DNA from: Pseudomonadota bacterium
GTDB taxonomy: Bacteria > Pseudomonadota > Gammaproteobacteria > Pseudomonadales > Moraxellaceae
Length of the DNA: 46,977 nt
Direction of reading: 5' to 3'
NCBI GenBank assembly: GCA_021851865.1
Contig: JAJZBU010000020.1
Coordinates: forward strand, 1 to 46,977
Positions within the stretch are counted from its first letter, which is position 1. Every line of letters starts with the position of its first letter. The notes beneath the pieces are model-generated. The model searched no databases. It had not been told where the DNA came from and saw only the letters and a list, made by a program, of their open reading frames with translations. The position numbers and the translations under genes were made by a program. Below are positions 35,254 to 45,112 of this stretch, one piece after another.

Positions 35254-37929
35254 TCAGCCGGTGTTGCGCAAACCCGCCGCGATCCCGGCGATCGTCACCA
35301 TGGCGGCATAGTCCAGGGTCGGTGAACGCAGCTCCTGTGCCCGCAGTCGCTGCATGATTTCCACCTGCAGCAGATGCAAAGGCAGAATATAGGGGGTTCG
35401 CAAGGCGATGGAACGCGCCAGCACCGGATTGTTGGCGAGCAGTTCGCGCACGCCGATGAGCTGCTGCAGCGACGTTCGCGTCCGCTGCATTTCGCGCCGC
35501 AGATCGTCGCCGAGCGCCGACAGTTCTGCATCACGCGCCAAGCGCCGCTCATAGTGCGCCGTCAGACGCGCATCCGTCTTGGCGATGACCATTTCCAGCA
35601 TATCGATCACCGCCTGAAAATACGGCCACTGCTGCGCCATCTCCTGCAGGCGATCTTCATGGCCCGCCTGCATGCTCGCCTGCAAGGCCTGCCCGGTGCC
35701 GAGCCAAGCCGGCAACATGGAGCGTATCTGCGTCCAGGCGAAGACCCAGGGAATGGCGCGCAGGGCACGGATGTCGCTGCGCCCACCGCGCCGCGCCGGG
35801 CGACTGCCCAAAGGCAGGCGCTGCAGATCCTGCTCCGGCGTGACCTGCTCAAGATAGTCGGCCAGGCGCTCATCCTCGAAGACCTGATGGCGATAGGTCT
35901 GCAGGGCCACGGCGCTCATCGTTTCCATCAGATGCCGCCACGGCGCCGGCGGTTGTGGCGGCGGCGACAGGCGCGCCTCAAGCATCGCCGACACATAGAG
36001 CTCGAGATTGCGCAAGGCGACACCCTCGACGCCAAACTTGAAGCGGATCATCTCGCCCTGCTCGGTGATGCGCACGCGCCCCTGCACGGATCCGGGCGGT
36101 TGCGACAACAAGGCCTGATGCGCCGGTGCGCCGCCACGACTGACGGAACCGCCGCGACCATGAAACAGGCACAGATCGACCCCCAGTCGCTGCGCCAGCT
36201 GACTCAAGGCTTCCTGCGCCTTGTACTGCGCCCAGCTGGCACACAGATAACCGGCGTCCTTAGCCGAGTCTGAGTACCCGATCATCACCTCCTGACGGTC
36301 TCCGGTCAGGGCCCGATAGACCGGCTGCGACCACAGCGACTCCATGATCTGAGGCGCCCGCTGCAGATCGTCCAGGGTCTCGAACAGGGGGACGACGCGC
36401 AGAGCGGGCGAAACCCCCGCCTCTTTTTGCAACAGATACACCGCCAGAATGTCACTGGCGGCGTGCGCCATCGAGATCACATAGGCGCCGAGGGATTCCG
36501 GCGGATTGCGCGCCAACATGGCAAAGCAGGCGAGCGTCTCCTCCACTTCGGCCACGTTCACTTCCGGCAAAGAGGACCACTGCGGATGCGCTGGCAGCAA
36601 AGGCCGGACCTGTTGCAGTTCCTGCCAGAGAAACTGACAGCGCTGTGCTTCCGGCATCGCCGCATAGGGGACGCCGCCGAGGAGCCGGGTGATGGCGTCG
36701 AGCGTCTGTGTGTGCCGTCCGGACTCCTGGCGAATATCAAGGCGTATGAGGGCCAGACCAAAACAGGCGAGACGGCGGAGAACGTCACTGAGCGTGCCCT
36801 CGGCGATGGCCTCCATGCCGCAGGCGCGCAGAGAGTCGTAGGCCAGCATCAGGGTCTGTCGCAGATCCTCACTGTCGCGATAATGGAAGACCTCGGGAAT
36901 CTCGCGCCCTTCCAGTTCGGCATTGATGCGCTCGAGATTACCGAGCAGACCGCGACGTACTTCCTTGAACAGATCGCGATAAGGCTCACGGCAGTGCTCG
37001 CCGACACGCGCCCGCAAGGCCGGCGAACTATCCTGCATCGACAAATCGGCGCGCAGCTCGTCGACGTCGCGCAAGAAAAGATCGACCGCCATCCAGCGCG
37101 CCAACAGGATGACCCTTTGCGTCACCGCGGCGCTGACGTGCGGATTGCCATCGCGATCCCCGCCCATCCATGAAGCGAAGCGCACCGGCGATGCCTTGAG
37201 GTCGAGACCAGGCGCCCCCAGTCCTTGCATCTTGCGATCAAGATCGCGCAGGAACATCGGCACCACCCGCCACAGGGTCTGCTCGATGACGGTAAATCCC
37301 CAGCGCGCCTCGTCCTCAGGACTCGGGCGCTCACGCCGGATCTCTTCGGTGCGCCAGATCGACAGGATTTGGCGGCGCAGCAGCTCGAGCTCTTCGCCGA
37401 GTTCAACCGGCGTCAATCGATAGCGATCGAGGCGATCCAGGCTACGATGGATGTCATCGTACTTACGAATCAGGGTGCGCCGGCTGATCTCAGTGGGATG
37501 CGCGGTCAGGACGAGTTCAACATCGAGCTGGCCGATCGCCGCCAGGATATCCTCGGCGGTATGTCCCTGCTCTTGCAGGCGCGCGAGAATTTCGGCCAGA
37601 GAACCTCGCTGTGGGCTGTGCACCGGATCACGCTCGTGCACGCGTCGTCGCCGTACACGATGATGCTGCTCGGCGATATTGGCGAGATTGAGAAAAGCGG
37701 CATAGGCGCGCGCCATGACCAGGAGCTCGCCATCCGAAGAGGTCTCGAGAACTCCGGCGATGCGTTCGATCGCCTCATCCTCGTCGTCGAATGCCGAGCG
37801 CGACAGCAGGCGCAAGGACTCGACGCGCTCGAACATCCTCTCCCCTTCGCTACTGCGTATGGCTCGTCCCAGCAGGCTGCCGAGCAGACGCACGTCCTCA
37901 CGCAGGGCATGATGCGGATCTTCATTCAT
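35254..37929 (-). CDS. ppc: Phosphoenolpyruvate carboxylase
   Basis: An 891-residue enzyme adding bicarbonate to phosphoenolpyruvate to give oxaloacetate, refilling the TCA cycle. Catalytic His144 is in [13 protein letters not shown]. Other conserved blocks are [31 protein letters not shown], the glycine loop [12 protein letters not shown] and the C-terminal GLRNTG. The start [12 protein letters not shown] at 37929 matches family length; upstream in-frame codons belong to the kinase gene. It overlaps the hybrid kinase by 8 bases, so it may be co-transcribed with it. Confidence 0.97.
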   Translation of the reverse strand: MNEDPHHALREDVRLLGSLLGRAIRSSEGERMFERVESLRLLSRSAFDDEDEAIERIAGVLETSSDGELLVMARAYAAFLNLANIAEQHHRVRRRRVHERDPVHSPQRGSLAEILARLQEQGHTAEDILAAIGQLDVELVLTAHPTEISRRTLIRKYDDIHRSLDRLDRYRLTPVELGEELELLRRQILSIWRTEEIRRERPSPEDEARWGFTVIEQTLWRVVPMFLRDLDRKMQGLGAPGLDLKASPVRFASWMGGDRDGNPHVSAAVTQRVILLARWMAVDLFLRDVDELRADLSMQDSSPALRARVGEHCREPYRDLFKEVRRGLLGNLERINAELEGREIPEVFHYRDSEDLRQTLMLAYDSLRACGMEAIAEGTLSDVLRRLACFGLALIRLDIRQESGRHTQTLDAITRLLGGVPYAAMPEAQRCQFLWQELQQVRPLLPAHPQWSSLPEVNVAEVEETLACFAMLARNPPESLGAYVISMAHAASDILAVYLLQKEAGVSPALRVVPLFETLDDLQRAPQIMESLWSQPVYRALTGDRQEVMIGYSDSAKDAGYLCASWAQYKAQEALSQLAQRLGVDLCLFHGRGGSVSRGGAPAHQALLSQPPGSVQGRVRITEQGEMIRFKFGVEGVALRNLELYVSAMLEARLSPPPQPPAPWRHLMETMSAVALQTYRHQVFEDERLADYLEQVTPEQDLQRLPLGSRPARRGGRSDIRALRAIPWVFAWTQIRSMLPAWLGTGQALQASMQAGHEDRLQEMAQQWPYFQAVIDMLEMVIAKTDARLTAHYERRLARDAELSALGDDLRREMQRTRTSLQQLIGVRELLANNPVLARSIALRTPYILPLHLLQVEIMQRLRAQELRSPTLDYAAMVTIAGIAAGLRNTG

Positions 37930-40708
37930 GCGGCACCTCATTGGCCACAGCTTGCGGCACCGACCAGTGCGCGATACGGGCACGCAGATCAGCCGCACGC
38001 AGCGGCTTGGGTAGATAGTCATCCATGCCCGCCTCATAGCAGGCGGCGATATGCGGCGGCGTCACATGCGCCGACACCGCGATGATCGGCGTCCGTCGCC
38101 GTGACGTACGCGCCTCTTCACTGCGAATCCGGCGCGTCGCTTCATAACCATCGCAGACCGGCATCTCACAGTCCATCAGGATGAGATCGAAAGCCTGCTC
38201 ATCCTCCTGCGCACTCCAGCGCTGTACCGCCAGTTCGCCATCCTCCGCCAGCACCGGCTCGATGCCGAGACGACGCAACATACCCACCACCACCATCTGG
38301 TTGGTCGGATTGTCTTCCGCCACCAGCACGCGCATGATCCTGGCCGTCACCGGCGCACAAGCCGGCTCCTGCAGACGGCGCACCGGGCTGTAGAGCGCGA
38401 CCAGCGCCTCACGCAGCTCATAAGCCATGACCGGTCGCTCGATGGCGCCGAAGACACCGGCCTGCTGTAAAACGCCCGGATTGGGTTGCCAGTACGGCTG
38501 CGTCATCAACACAAAAGCACATTTCTCATCCGTATGGCAAGCTTCCATCTGCTGCCGCAGACTCAAACCATTCATATCGGGCAACTGCAAGGCGCAGAGG
38601 ACGAGGTCATACGCTTGGCCGCGCGCCCGCGCCTGCTCGCTCATCGCCATGGCTTCGCGGGCATCGATGGCGGTATCGATGGCCAACTCGGACGTCGCCG
38701 CCTCGCGCGCCATGAGCTCGAGATACTCAAGATCCGGATCGACCAGCAGCATCCGGTGTGGCATCCGCTCAGACCAGACGTGACTGGCATCAACCAGCGT
38801 GGGTAAGCCGACCGGCACACTGATGCTGAACGTACTCCCCAAATGCAGGTGGCTCTCGACATGGATATCCCCGCCCATGAGCCAACATAATTTTCGGCTG
38901 ATCGCCAGACCGAGGCCACTGCCCGGCTCGGTGGTGCGCGTATCGCGATGTTGAAAGCTCTCGAACAGATGCGGGATACGCTCGGCGGCGATCCCGCAGC
39001 CACTGTCCTTGACGACGATTTCGAGACGCAGACCTTGTTCGCTGCGCACGCCATCGACCATGACGTCGACACGACCACGCTCAGTAAACTTCATCGCGTT
39101 GGCCAAGAGATTGACCAGGATCTGGCGCAACCTCTGAGCGTCCGCCAGGACTTGCTGCGGCGTGCGTTGCGACACCGAGCACAACAGCCCCAGGCCCTGC
39201 CGGCTGGCGCGCGCTTTGAACAGGCTCATCACTTCGATGAGGAGGTGGAAGAGATCAAATTCCTGCAAATCCAGACGCAAACGTCCGGACTCGACCTGCG
39301 AATAATCGAGAATATCGTTGATCACCGCGAGCAGACCCGCACCGGAGGATTCGATGGTGGCGACAATACGCTGCTGTTCCGCCGACAGCCCGGTGGCGCG
39401 CAACAGCTCGATCATGCCGAGCACGCCATTCATCGGCGTTCTGATTTCATGGCTCATGGTCGCCAGAAACTCGCTCTTCGCCTGACTCTGCGCCTGTGCC
39501 TCCAGGACACGCAATTCACTGTGGCGCCCCTGCTCACGCAGATCGCTCAGATACACGCCAAGACCGAGGCTGTTGGCCACGCCCGCCAGCAAGGCTGAAA
39601 GCTTGAGCAGATCAAAGAGACCGCCGACATAGGGCAGATACCCCTCGAGCACCACCGCCGCCCACAGCCCGGTGAGGAAATAGGCCAGCCAGCCGAACAT
39701 GTAGAAAGCGGCGATACGGTCACCGGCGGTCCAGCGCCGCATCGCCAAAACCGGTAGCACCGCCATATTCAAGGCGGCGACGGCGAGCAGCGCCTGCGCC
39801 CCCAGAACGAGGTTGCCCCATACCCAGGGCAAACAGGCCAGCACCGCCCCCATCGACAAGGCGCGCGCCAGTCGATACAGCCAGGACGAGGGCGGCAAGC
39901 GCAGATAGGCCGACGCATACAAAGGCGCCAGGACATTCGAGATCGCCAGACAGAGCAGGCCGAGCAGGACCTGAATGCCCGGCCAAGGCCATATCTGATG
40001 CCAGACACCATCTGCCGCCAGCAAATAGCCGAGCATCGGTAGCTGGTTGATCGCATGCCAGAGAAACATACGCTCGGCGCTAAAGAAGAAGAGCAGCAGA
40101 TTGACCATGATCAAGATGGCCAAACCACCATAGAGCAAGCCCTTGTGCCAAGCGTCGATGCGCGTCTGGGCGATGTCCTCATTGCGCCGCAGCAAGCGCA
40201 CCGGCACGATGATATTGCTGTCGCTTTGCACCCGCAGCCAGAACTGCGTCTCGGTCTGCGCCGGCAGCGACAGGACAAACGCGAGCCCGCGCCGCGCCGA
40301 CGCCCCAGGCATAGCCGGCACATCGCCCCCCGCCCGCCCCCATACTTGCAAGTGCGCACCGACACAGCGATAGAGCGTCACCTGCGAGAGCAGGGGATAG
40401 TCGATGAACAACACCCGATCGAGCGCACGTAGGCCGGGATTGGGCAAGCGCAACGCCAGCCAGATTGGGTGGGGGCGAAAACCGAAATTATCCTGTTCCA
40501 GGCGTTGTAGATGTAGCGGCAACGGACACCTTCCCGGTGTCTCGAGGCGCGCAGAATCGGCCCACAGAGGCAGTGCCTGCGCTCGCTCATGCGGCCCAGG
40601 GAAGGCGTCTTTGACCATGAGCCCGCTACCGACAAAGATCGCCAGGAGCAGTCCCCATGCTATCCAGCGCAACCAGCGATGTCCGTGTCTAAGGTCCGCG
40701 CCGGGCAT
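37922..40708 (-). CDS. 7TM hybrid histidine kinase with two receivers, one degenerate
   Basis: A 928-residue membrane kinase. An N-terminal anchor (residues 13-31) is followed by a periplasmic 7TMR-DISMED2-like domain (50-175) and seven helices (190-390). HisKA has His420 ([16 protein letters not shown]), and the ATPase domain has [20 protein letters not shown] and [12 protein letters not shown]. Receiver 1 (651-772) is degenerate: the phospho-acceptor position is Ala706 ([13 protein letters not shown]) and the lysine position is Arg758. Receiver 2 (790-915) is intact with Asp846 and KPL at 901. The layout resembles RetS-type sensors of Pseudomonas. GAGGAG precedes the ATG. It overlaps ppc by 8 bases. 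Confidence 0.9.
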   Translation of the reverse strand: MPGADLRHGHRWLRWIAWGLLLAIFVGSGLMVKDAFPGPHERAQALPLWADSARLETPGRCPLPLHLQRLEQDNFGFRPHPIWLALRLPNPGLRALDRVLFIDYPLLSQVTLYRCVGAHLQVWGRAGGDVPAMPGASARRGLAFVLSLPAQTETQFWLRVQSDSNIIVPVRLLRRNEDIAQTRIDAWHKGLLYGGLAILIMVNLLLFFFSAERMFLWHAINQLPMLGYLLAADGVWHQIWPWPGIQVLLGLLCLAISNVLAPLYASAYLRLPPSSWLYRLARALSMGAVLACLPWVWGNLVLGAQALLAVAALNMAVLPVLAMRRWTAGDRIAAFYMFGWLAYFLTGLWAAVVLEGYLPYVGGLFDLLKLSALLAGVANSLGLGVYLSDLREQGRHSELRVLEAQAQSQAKSEFLATMSHEIRTPMNGVLGMIELLRATGLSAEQQRIVATIESSGAGLLAVINDILDYSQVESGRLRLDLQEFDLFHLLIEVMSLFKARASRQGLGLLCSVSQRTPQQVLADAQRLRQILVNLLANAMKFTERGRVDVMVDGVRSEQGLRLEIVVKDSGCGIAAERIPHLFESFQHRDTRTTEPGSGLGLAISRKLCWLMGGDIHVESHLHLGSTFSISVPVGLPTLVDASHVWSERMPHRMLLVDPDLEYLELMAREAATSELAIDTAIDAREAMAMSEQARARGQAYDLVLCALQLPDMNGLSLRQQMEACHTDEKCAFVLMTQPYWQPNPGVLQQAGVFGAIERPVMAYELREALVALYSPVRRLQEPACAPVTARIMRVLVAEDNPTNQMVVVGMLRRLGIEPVLAEDGELAVQRWSAQEDEQAFDLILMDCEMPVCDGYEATRRIRSEEARTSRRRTPIIAVSAHVTPPHIAACYEAGMDDYLPKPLRAADLRARIAHWSVPQAVANEVPHE

Positions 40709-40741
40709 GGCGTCTCCTCGGTCGTCTTACTCAGACTGTCA

Positions 40742-40747
40742 GTATAC
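40742..40747 (-). promoter_or_regulatory. Candidate -10 box in the kinase/GGDEF divergent region
   Basis: The 133-base spacer contains AGTATACATG. On the minus strand this reads TATACT, 34 bases before the kinase ATG; the -35 is poor. On the plus strand TATACA is also possible for the GGDEF gene, also without a good -35. Confidence 0.3.
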
Positions 40748-40841
40748 ATGCGGAACAGGAGATCGATCGGCTTTGCAAGTCCAGATACTGTTGCTAGCAT
40801 GGGCGGATGTCACCCCGATCTCTGCTACCCACGAGTCCTCC

Positions 40842-41912
40842 ATGCCGCGCCCTGAGCAAGACGTCATCCAACCCATCCCGGCTTATCTGCTCCATCATGT
40901 CCCTATGCCAACCCGGCAGATCGCTCTGCGCCTGCTCGCTGCCGGACTCATCCTGACCTACACCTACTTCGTGCCCGGCGCACTCAATTTCGGCACCTGG
41001 CAGGTCTTTCTGACCGGCACCATCCTGCTGGTGGCCGTGCAATCCCTCCTCGGCATGTGGTTGGGCATGCGCGGCTACGCCCAACCCGCCGTCCTCAGCC
41101 TCCTGCTGCTCGATCTCTTCGGCGTCGGTGCCCTCTGGCTCAACGACCCTGCCCGCGCCTGGCCGAGCCTGGGACTCTACCCTCTCCTCATCATTCTGCA
41201 GACCTTGCTCTTGCAGGGACGCTGGCGCTACGTCTTCTACGCGCTGAGCAGTGCAGTCCTGCTCGGTTGTGCCGCCGTGCGTGCCCTTGCCCTCGGCCTG
41301 CACCCTGACTTCAGCGAAATCAGCAGTCTCGGCATCGCCTGCTACAGCCTGCTTCCTCTCCTCATTCTGGCTCGCCACCAGCAGCAGTTGCGTGAGCGTA
41401 GCGCCCGCATCACCGGTGAAGACGCCTTGACTGGCCTCGGCAACCGCTGGACTTTTTATGAATCCGCCCGCTATTTGCTGCCCTACCACCAGCGCAACCT
41501 GACTCCGATGATCGTGATGTACGCCGAGATCGAGGTTCTGGCGCAACAGCGCAGCCAGCACAGTCGCGCCGTCCTCGATATCGTGGCCAAAAAATTCGCC
41601 ACTCTGCTGGAACAGCGTCTGCGCGCTAGCGACGTCGCGACGCGCTATGACCGCTTGAGCTTTGCCCTGCTGCTCGCCGATACCAGCTCGGCCGAGGCGG
41701 AGAAAATCGCTTTCGAAGTGCAGCAAGAGTTCAACCTCTGGGCGAAGCAAACGTCCTACCCGGCCTTTGCCCATTTTGGCATCGCCCCCGTACCACCACG
41801 CCCTGTCGCTCTTGATCAGATTCTGCTCAACATCAACGCTGCTCTCTCGCGCGCCCAACAATCTCGTAAAGGCGTCAGTGGGGCAGTTTTCGCCGACCCT
41901 GAACATCGTTAA
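40842..41912 (+). CDS. Membrane protein with degenerate GGDEF domain
   Basis: A 356-residue protein. The N-terminal half has five or six hydrophobic helices (residues 26-176). The C-terminal half begins DALTGLGNRWTF (194-205), the usual entry to a GGDEF domain. At the active-site loop, where RYGGDEF is expected, the sequence is RYDRLSF (268-274). The first metal-binding aspartates are also altered (MYAEIEVL). So diguanylate cyclase activity is very unlikely; a sensing or scaffold role is more plausible. The ATG 40842 has only a weak ribosome site. It is divergent from the hybrid kinase, suggesting a shared pathway. Confidence 0.85.
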   Translation: MPRPEQDVIQPIPAYLLHHVPMPTRQIALRLLAAGLILTYTYFVPGALNFGTWQVFLTGTILLVAVQSLLGMWLGMRGYAQPAVLSLLLLDLFGVGALWLNDPARAWPSLGLYPLLIILQTLLLQGRWRYVFYALSSAVLLGCAAVRALALGLHPDFSEISSLGIACYSLLPLLILARHQQQLRERSARITGEDALTGLGNRWTFYESARYLLPYHQRNLTPMIVMYAEIEVLAQQRSQHSRAVLDIVAKKFATLLEQRLRASDVATRYDRLSFALLLADTSSAEAEKIAFEVQQEFNLWAKQTSYPAFAHFGIAPVPPRPVALDQILLNINAALSRAQQSRKGVSGAVFADPEHR

Positions 41913-42120
41913 AAATGAAAAAACTCGCCGCCATTCCACAGGAGCTTGTGCTACATCAAATTTCGATGGCCTTACTTATAGATTTGCCATAAATCTAATG
42001 ATAACATCCAGCTCGCCGATGTATCGGGAACCTGAAGGTTACCTGGGCGACCCTTCGGGGGCGCCGGCTAAGGGACCCGGCATGGTCAACGTTAACTGGT
42101 TACCAGAGAAGAGACTTATC
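41913..42120 (+). promoter_or_regulatory. AT-rich promoter zone and structured leader of the Ala/Pro lipoprotein
   Basis: This 208-base gap has two parts. Bases 41940-42005 are strikingly AT-rich for this genome and include a perfect inverted repeat TAGATTT / AAATCTA (41979-41985, 41991-41997, loop GCCAT) and several TATA-like words; a promoter is likely here but I cannot fix the boxes. Bases 42026-42104 can fold. AACC-TGAA-GGTT is at 42029-42040. A hairpin with TTCG loop pairs 42046-42053 with 42058-42065 (one A-G mismatch). An alternative stem GCCGG/CCGGC (42063-42067 with 42077-42081) competes with that hairpin. GGTTACC occurs at 42037 and 42098. A regulatory RNA element is possible; it does not match the c-di-GMP-I riboswitch core I know. 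Confidence 0.45.
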
Positions 42121-42399
42121 ATGCAGATCAAGAAGATTGCGATCTCCGCCGCTATTGTTGCTACCCTGGCCATGGCCGGCTGTGCGAAGAAGGACGATGC
42201 TGCCGCTCCGGCCGCTGACGCCGCTGCTGCTCCCGCCGCCCCGGCTGCTGATGCCGCTGCCGCTCCGGCCGCTCCGGCTGCCGCTGCTGCTCCTGCTGCT
42301 GCTCCGGCCGCTCCGGCTGCTGACGCGTCGGCTGCCGCCCCGGCCGCTGCTGCTCCGGCTGCTCCGGCTGCTGACGCTGCTGCTCCGGCTTCCAAGTAA
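42121..42399 (+). CDS. Small Ala/Pro-rich lipoprotein
   Basis: A 92-residue lipoprotein. The signal peptide MQIKKIAISAAIVATLAMAGC ends at lipidated Cys21, followed by AKKDD. From about residue 28 to the end the protein is almost only Ala, Pro and Asp (APAADAAAAPAAPA-type repeats), with no aromatic or structured core. It may act as a flexible spacer between outer membrane and periplasm. The long leader, AT-rich promoter and strong terminator suggest high, single-gene expression. The function is unknown; similar alanine-rich lipoproteins are known only as hypothetical proteins to me. Confidence 0.85.
   Translation: MQIKKIAISAAIVATLAMAGCAKKDDAAAPAADAAAAPAAPAADAAAAPAAPAAAAAPAAAPAAPAADASAAAPAAAAPAAPAADAAAPASK
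42198..42396 (+). repeat. GCT/GCC-rich low-complexity coding repeat
   Basis: The lipoprotein tail is built from short, imperfect DNA repeats such as GCTCCGGCTGCTGACGCTGC. Near-identical 12-15 base blocks recur, so length change by slippage or recombination is likely between strains while the frame can be kept. Confidence 0.7.
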
Positions 42400-42437
42400 T
42401 TCTCCGGAATTGCTAGGGGCCCGTCAGGGCAAGAAAC

Positions 42438-42460
42438 AAGGGCGCTTCGGCGCCCTTTTT
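42438..42460 (+). terminator. Rho-independent terminator of the lipoprotein gene
   Basis: GGGCGC (42440-42445), TTCG loop, GCGCCC (42450-42455), then TTTTT. It stands 40 bases after the stop codon. Confidence 0.95.
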
Positions 42461-42518
42461 CTTGAGTCTGAAATACCATGTATCCTGTGCCATCGGCCGA
42501 GAATGAGCGAAAGTCCGT

Positions 42519-43034
42519 ATGTCTCTTTGTCCTTGTCAAAGCGGTTTTGAACTGACCTCCTGCTGTCAGATCATCCTCGATACTCCCCATCAGGCGGCTT
42601 CGGCCCTGGCCTTGATGCGCGCTCGCTATACAGCTTATGCGCTGCAGCGCATGGACTTCGTCTACGACAGCACGCATCCGGAGGCGCGCGCCGACATCGA
42701 TCGCGAAGCCATGGAACAGTGGTCCCACATGGCGCAGTGGACTGGACTTGAGATCATCGACCCCGGACATCCCGATGAGCCCCGCACCCAGGATGAAATC
42801 GAATTCAAAGCGCACTTCCTCGTTCAGGGGGTGCCGCAGGTCCACCATGAACGCAGCCAATTTCGTTTTGACCAGGGGCGCTGGTGGTTCGTCGACGGCC
42901 AGGACATCTACTCAGGCCCAGCGGAAAAACCGCAACCTTTCGTGCGCGGACAAAAGATCGGCCGTAATGACCCCTGCACTTGTGGCAGTGGGCGAAAATA
43001 TAAAAAATGTTGCGGTGCCCACGCCGCTGACTGA
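42519..43034 (+). CDS. ychJ: YchJ-like SEC-C motif protein
   Basis: A 171-residue protein of the YchJ/UPF0225 family. A cysteine motif starts the protein (MSLCPCQSG, then SCC), and a SEC-C zinc motif ends it ([19 protein letters not shown]). Between them lies an NTF2-like domain with [24 protein letters not shown] and WWFVDG. The family is uncharacterised; the SEC-C motif is shared with SecA, where it binds zinc and SecB. The gene is followed 40 bases later by the thiolase gene. Confidence 0.9.
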   Translation: MSLCPCQSGFELTSCCQIILDTPHQAASALALMRARYTAYALQRMDFVYDSTHPEARADIDREAMEQWSHMAQWTGLEIIDPGHPDEPRTQDEIEFKAHFLVQGVPQVHHERSQFRFDQGRWWFVDGQDIYSGPAEKPQPFVRGQKIGRNDPCTCGSGRKYKKCCGAHAAD

Positions 43035-43074
43035 TCGCCGAGATGGCCGACGGGCCGACTGATAGGAGAACTCC

Positions 43075-44244
43075 ATGTCCGACATCTACATTCTCGCCGC
43101 CGCACGGACGCCCATGGGTGGCTTCCTCGGCAGCCTTTCCACGCTGCCGGCACCACAACTCGCCGCCGCCGCTATTCAAGGCGCCCTGACCCAGGCCGAG
43201 ATCGACGCTGAGCGCGTCGATGAACTGCTCATGGGCTGCGTACTGCCCGCGGGCGTCGGCCAGGCCCCTGCCCGGCAAGCGGGCATCGCCGCCGGTCTCC
43301 CCCTATCGACGGCAGCGACGACGGTGAACAAAGTCTGTGGCTCCGGCATGAAAGCCTTGATGCTGGCGCACCACCAACTCCTGGCCAAGGCGGCGGACAT
43401 CATCGTCGCTGGCGGCATGGAAAACATGAGCCTCTCGCCTTATCTGCTGCCCAAGGGCCGTCAGGGCCTGCGCATGGGGCACGGCGAAATCAAAGACAGC
43501 ATGTTCCTCGACGGCCTCGAGGATGCTGGAACGGCTCGCGCCATGGGTAGTTTTGCCCAGGAGACCGCCGATGCGCGCGGTCTGACCCGTGCCGAGATGG
43601 ATGACTTCGCCAGCACCTCGCTGCTCCGCGCTCAGAAAGCCCAGCAGGAGGGCTGGTTCACCCGCGAGATCGTCCCGGTGCGCGTCAGCTCACGCCAGGG
43701 CGAAGTCCTGGTGAGCGAAGACGAGCAGCCGCGGTCGGCGCGCATCGACAAGATCCCGACCTTGCGCCCCGCCTTCAGCAAAAATGGCACCCTCACCGCC
43801 GCCAATTCGAGCTCTATCTCCGATGGCGCCTCAGCCCTCGTTCTGGCGCGCGCGGAAGCTTGCGCCGGCCTGCGCCCGCTGGCGCGCATCGTCGCCCAGG
43901 CCAGCCACGCGCGTCATCCGGGTGAGTTCACCCTGGCCCCCATCGGCGCCATCGAAAAAGTCCTGCAACGCGCCGGCTGGAGCGTCGCCGACGTCGATTT
44001 GTTTGAAATCAATGAGGCTTTCGCCATGGTCGCCATGATGCCGATGCGCGACCTCGGTATCGCTCATGACAAGCTCAATGTCCATGGCGGCGCCTGCGCC
44101 CTTGGCCACCCCCTCGGCTCCTCGGGCAGCCGCATCGTCGTCACCCTGCTGCACGCCCTGCTCACCCACGGTGGTCGGCGCGGTGTGGCCTCGCTTTGCA
44201 TCGGCGGCGGTGAAGCGACAGCCCTGGCCATAGAGCTGCTCTGA
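43075..44244 (+). CDS. Acetyl-CoA acetyltransferase (thiolase)
   Basis: A 389-residue degradative/biosynthetic thiolase. The nucleophile is Cys88 (NKVCGSGMKA), the active-site His345 is in NVHGGACALGHPLGSSG, and the second cysteine Cys375 is in SLCIGGGEATA; NEAFA is also present. It condenses or cleaves acetoacetyl-CoA. AGGAG precedes the ATG. No other fatty-acid or polyhydroxyalkanoate genes are adjacent, so phaA or atoB cannot be assigned from context. Confidence 0.93.
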   Translation: MSDIYILAAARTPMGGFLGSLSTLPAPQLAAAAIQGALTQAEIDAERVDELLMGCVLPAGVGQAPARQAGIAAGLPLSTAATTVNKVCGSGMKALMLAHHQLLAKAADIIVAGGMENMSLSPYLLPKGRQGLRMGHGEIKDSMFLDGLEDAGTARAMGSFAQETADARGLTRAEMDDFASTSLLRAQKAQQEGWFTREIVPVRVSSRQGEVLVSEDEQPRSARIDKIPTLRPAFSKNGTLTAANSSSISDGASALVLARAEACAGLRPLARIVAQASHARHPGEFTLAPIGAIEKVLQRAGWSVADVDLFEINEAFAMVAMMPMRDLGIAHDKLNVHGGACALGHPLGSSGSRIVVTLLHALLTHGGRRGVASLCIGGGEATALAIELL

Positions 44245-44256
44245 GGAGAAGCTGCA

Positions 44257-44288
44257 CGGACGCCAGTTTTGTACTATGCTGGCGTCTG
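44257..44288. promoter_or_regulatory. Long inverted repeat before the exported-protein gene
   Basis: GACGCCAG (44259-44266) and CTGGCGTC (44279-44286) are perfect arms around TTTTGTACTATG, extendable to 10 pairs in RNA (44257-44288). It lies 13 bases after the thiolase stop and 46 bases before the next ATG. The right arm partly overlaps a TATGCT (44275-44280) that could be a -10, so it could be an operator, or a hairpin ending the thiolase message. Confidence 0.5.
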
Positions 44289-44333
44289 GAGCGCCTGCGC
44301 CCTACCATTATTAGAACTTGGAAAGGTCTCATC

Positions 44334-45086
44334 ATGACGATTTTGCGCCGCATGGGTTGGCTCGGTCTTTTTGCCTTGGGTTCCCTGCTCACCAGTCTCG
44401 CAGCTTCTGCCGCCAGCATCAAAGATGACCAGGCCATGGAAGAACAAGCCTACATGCTGACGACACACTACTTCATGTATACGGTGACAGAACGCAGCCC
44501 TGATCAGCTGGACAAATTGAACAAGCTGATCGACTCGATGCAAGGACTGGTCAGTTCCGACAACAATCCGACCCTCACCGCCGCCTGGACGGACTATCGC
44601 GCTGCCTTGCAGATGGATCCCTATGATCAACAGGACATGGTGATCGAAGACAAGTTGCTCGACGTTCTCGACAAACGCCGCAAACTCGTCAACATCCTGC
44701 ACGCCGACATCGGCACACAGCACCTCGGCAATGTCGACGCCGGCCTGCTCTTCGAACAATCCTTGCTGATGGAGCGGCTCACCTCGGAGTACTTGCGTCG
44801 AGCCTCTGACCCCATGGGCGGGGTGGTGGTCGCGAACACCGGCAGCAATCAAGATGACCCGCAGCAGATGGCGCTGCAGTTCACCAGCAATATGAACAAA
44901 CTGCTCAAGGACTTCTCGGGCCAAAAAGCCATCTACGCCGATCTCGTCGCCGCCGACCGCTTCTGGAACTTCATTCGCGGCCGTATGCTCGATTTCAATA
45001 CCAACAGCGTGCCCTACGTGATCTCCATCTTCAATGACAAGATCACCAGCCGCTTGCAGGACGCCTATCACCTGGCGGCGCACTGA
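44334..45086 (+). CDS. Exported helical protein of unknown function
   Basis: A 250-residue protein. A signal peptide (residues 1-26, RRMGWLGLFALGSLLTSLAA, probably cut near SAASA) is followed by a hydrophilic, helix-rich chain with no cysteines. Residues 30-135 (EEQAYMLTTHYFMYTVTERS, then LDKLNKLIDSM and DKLLDVLDKRRKLVNIL) suggest a helical bundle. I do not recognise a family. GGAAAGG lies before the ATG. A 28-base inverted repeat upstream and hairpins downstream suggest it is expressed as a single gene. Confidence 0.75.
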   Translation: MTILRRMGWLGLFALGSLLTSLAASAASIKDDQAMEEQAYMLTTHYFMYTVTERSPDQLDKLNKLIDSMQGLVSSDNNPTLTAAWTDYRAALQMDPYDQQDMVIEDKLLDVLDKRRKLVNILHADIGTQHLGNVDAGLLFEQSLLMERLTSEYLRRASDPMGGVVVANTGSNQDDPQQMALQFTSNMNKLLKDFSGQKAIYADLVAADRFWNFIRGRMLDFNTNSVPYVISIFNDKITSRLQDAYHLAAH

Positions 45087-45112
45087 GTTTTTAGCCTCAT
45101 TTCCGCCTGCTG

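Noticed and set aside
40794-41939. 381-codon open frame on the minus strand
   Set aside because: Antisense to the GGDEF-like protein, whose DALTGLGNR motif and membrane helices are convincing.
41915-41992. 25-codon frame (MKKLAAIPQE...) after the GGDEF gene
   Set aside because: No clear ribosome site, and it lies in the AT-rich promoter zone; a leader peptide cannot be excluded but is unsupported.
42026-42104. c-di-GMP-I (GEMM) riboswitch
   Set aside because: Proximity to a GGDEF-like gene and GGTTACC at the 3' side suggested it, but the conserved core sequences are absent.
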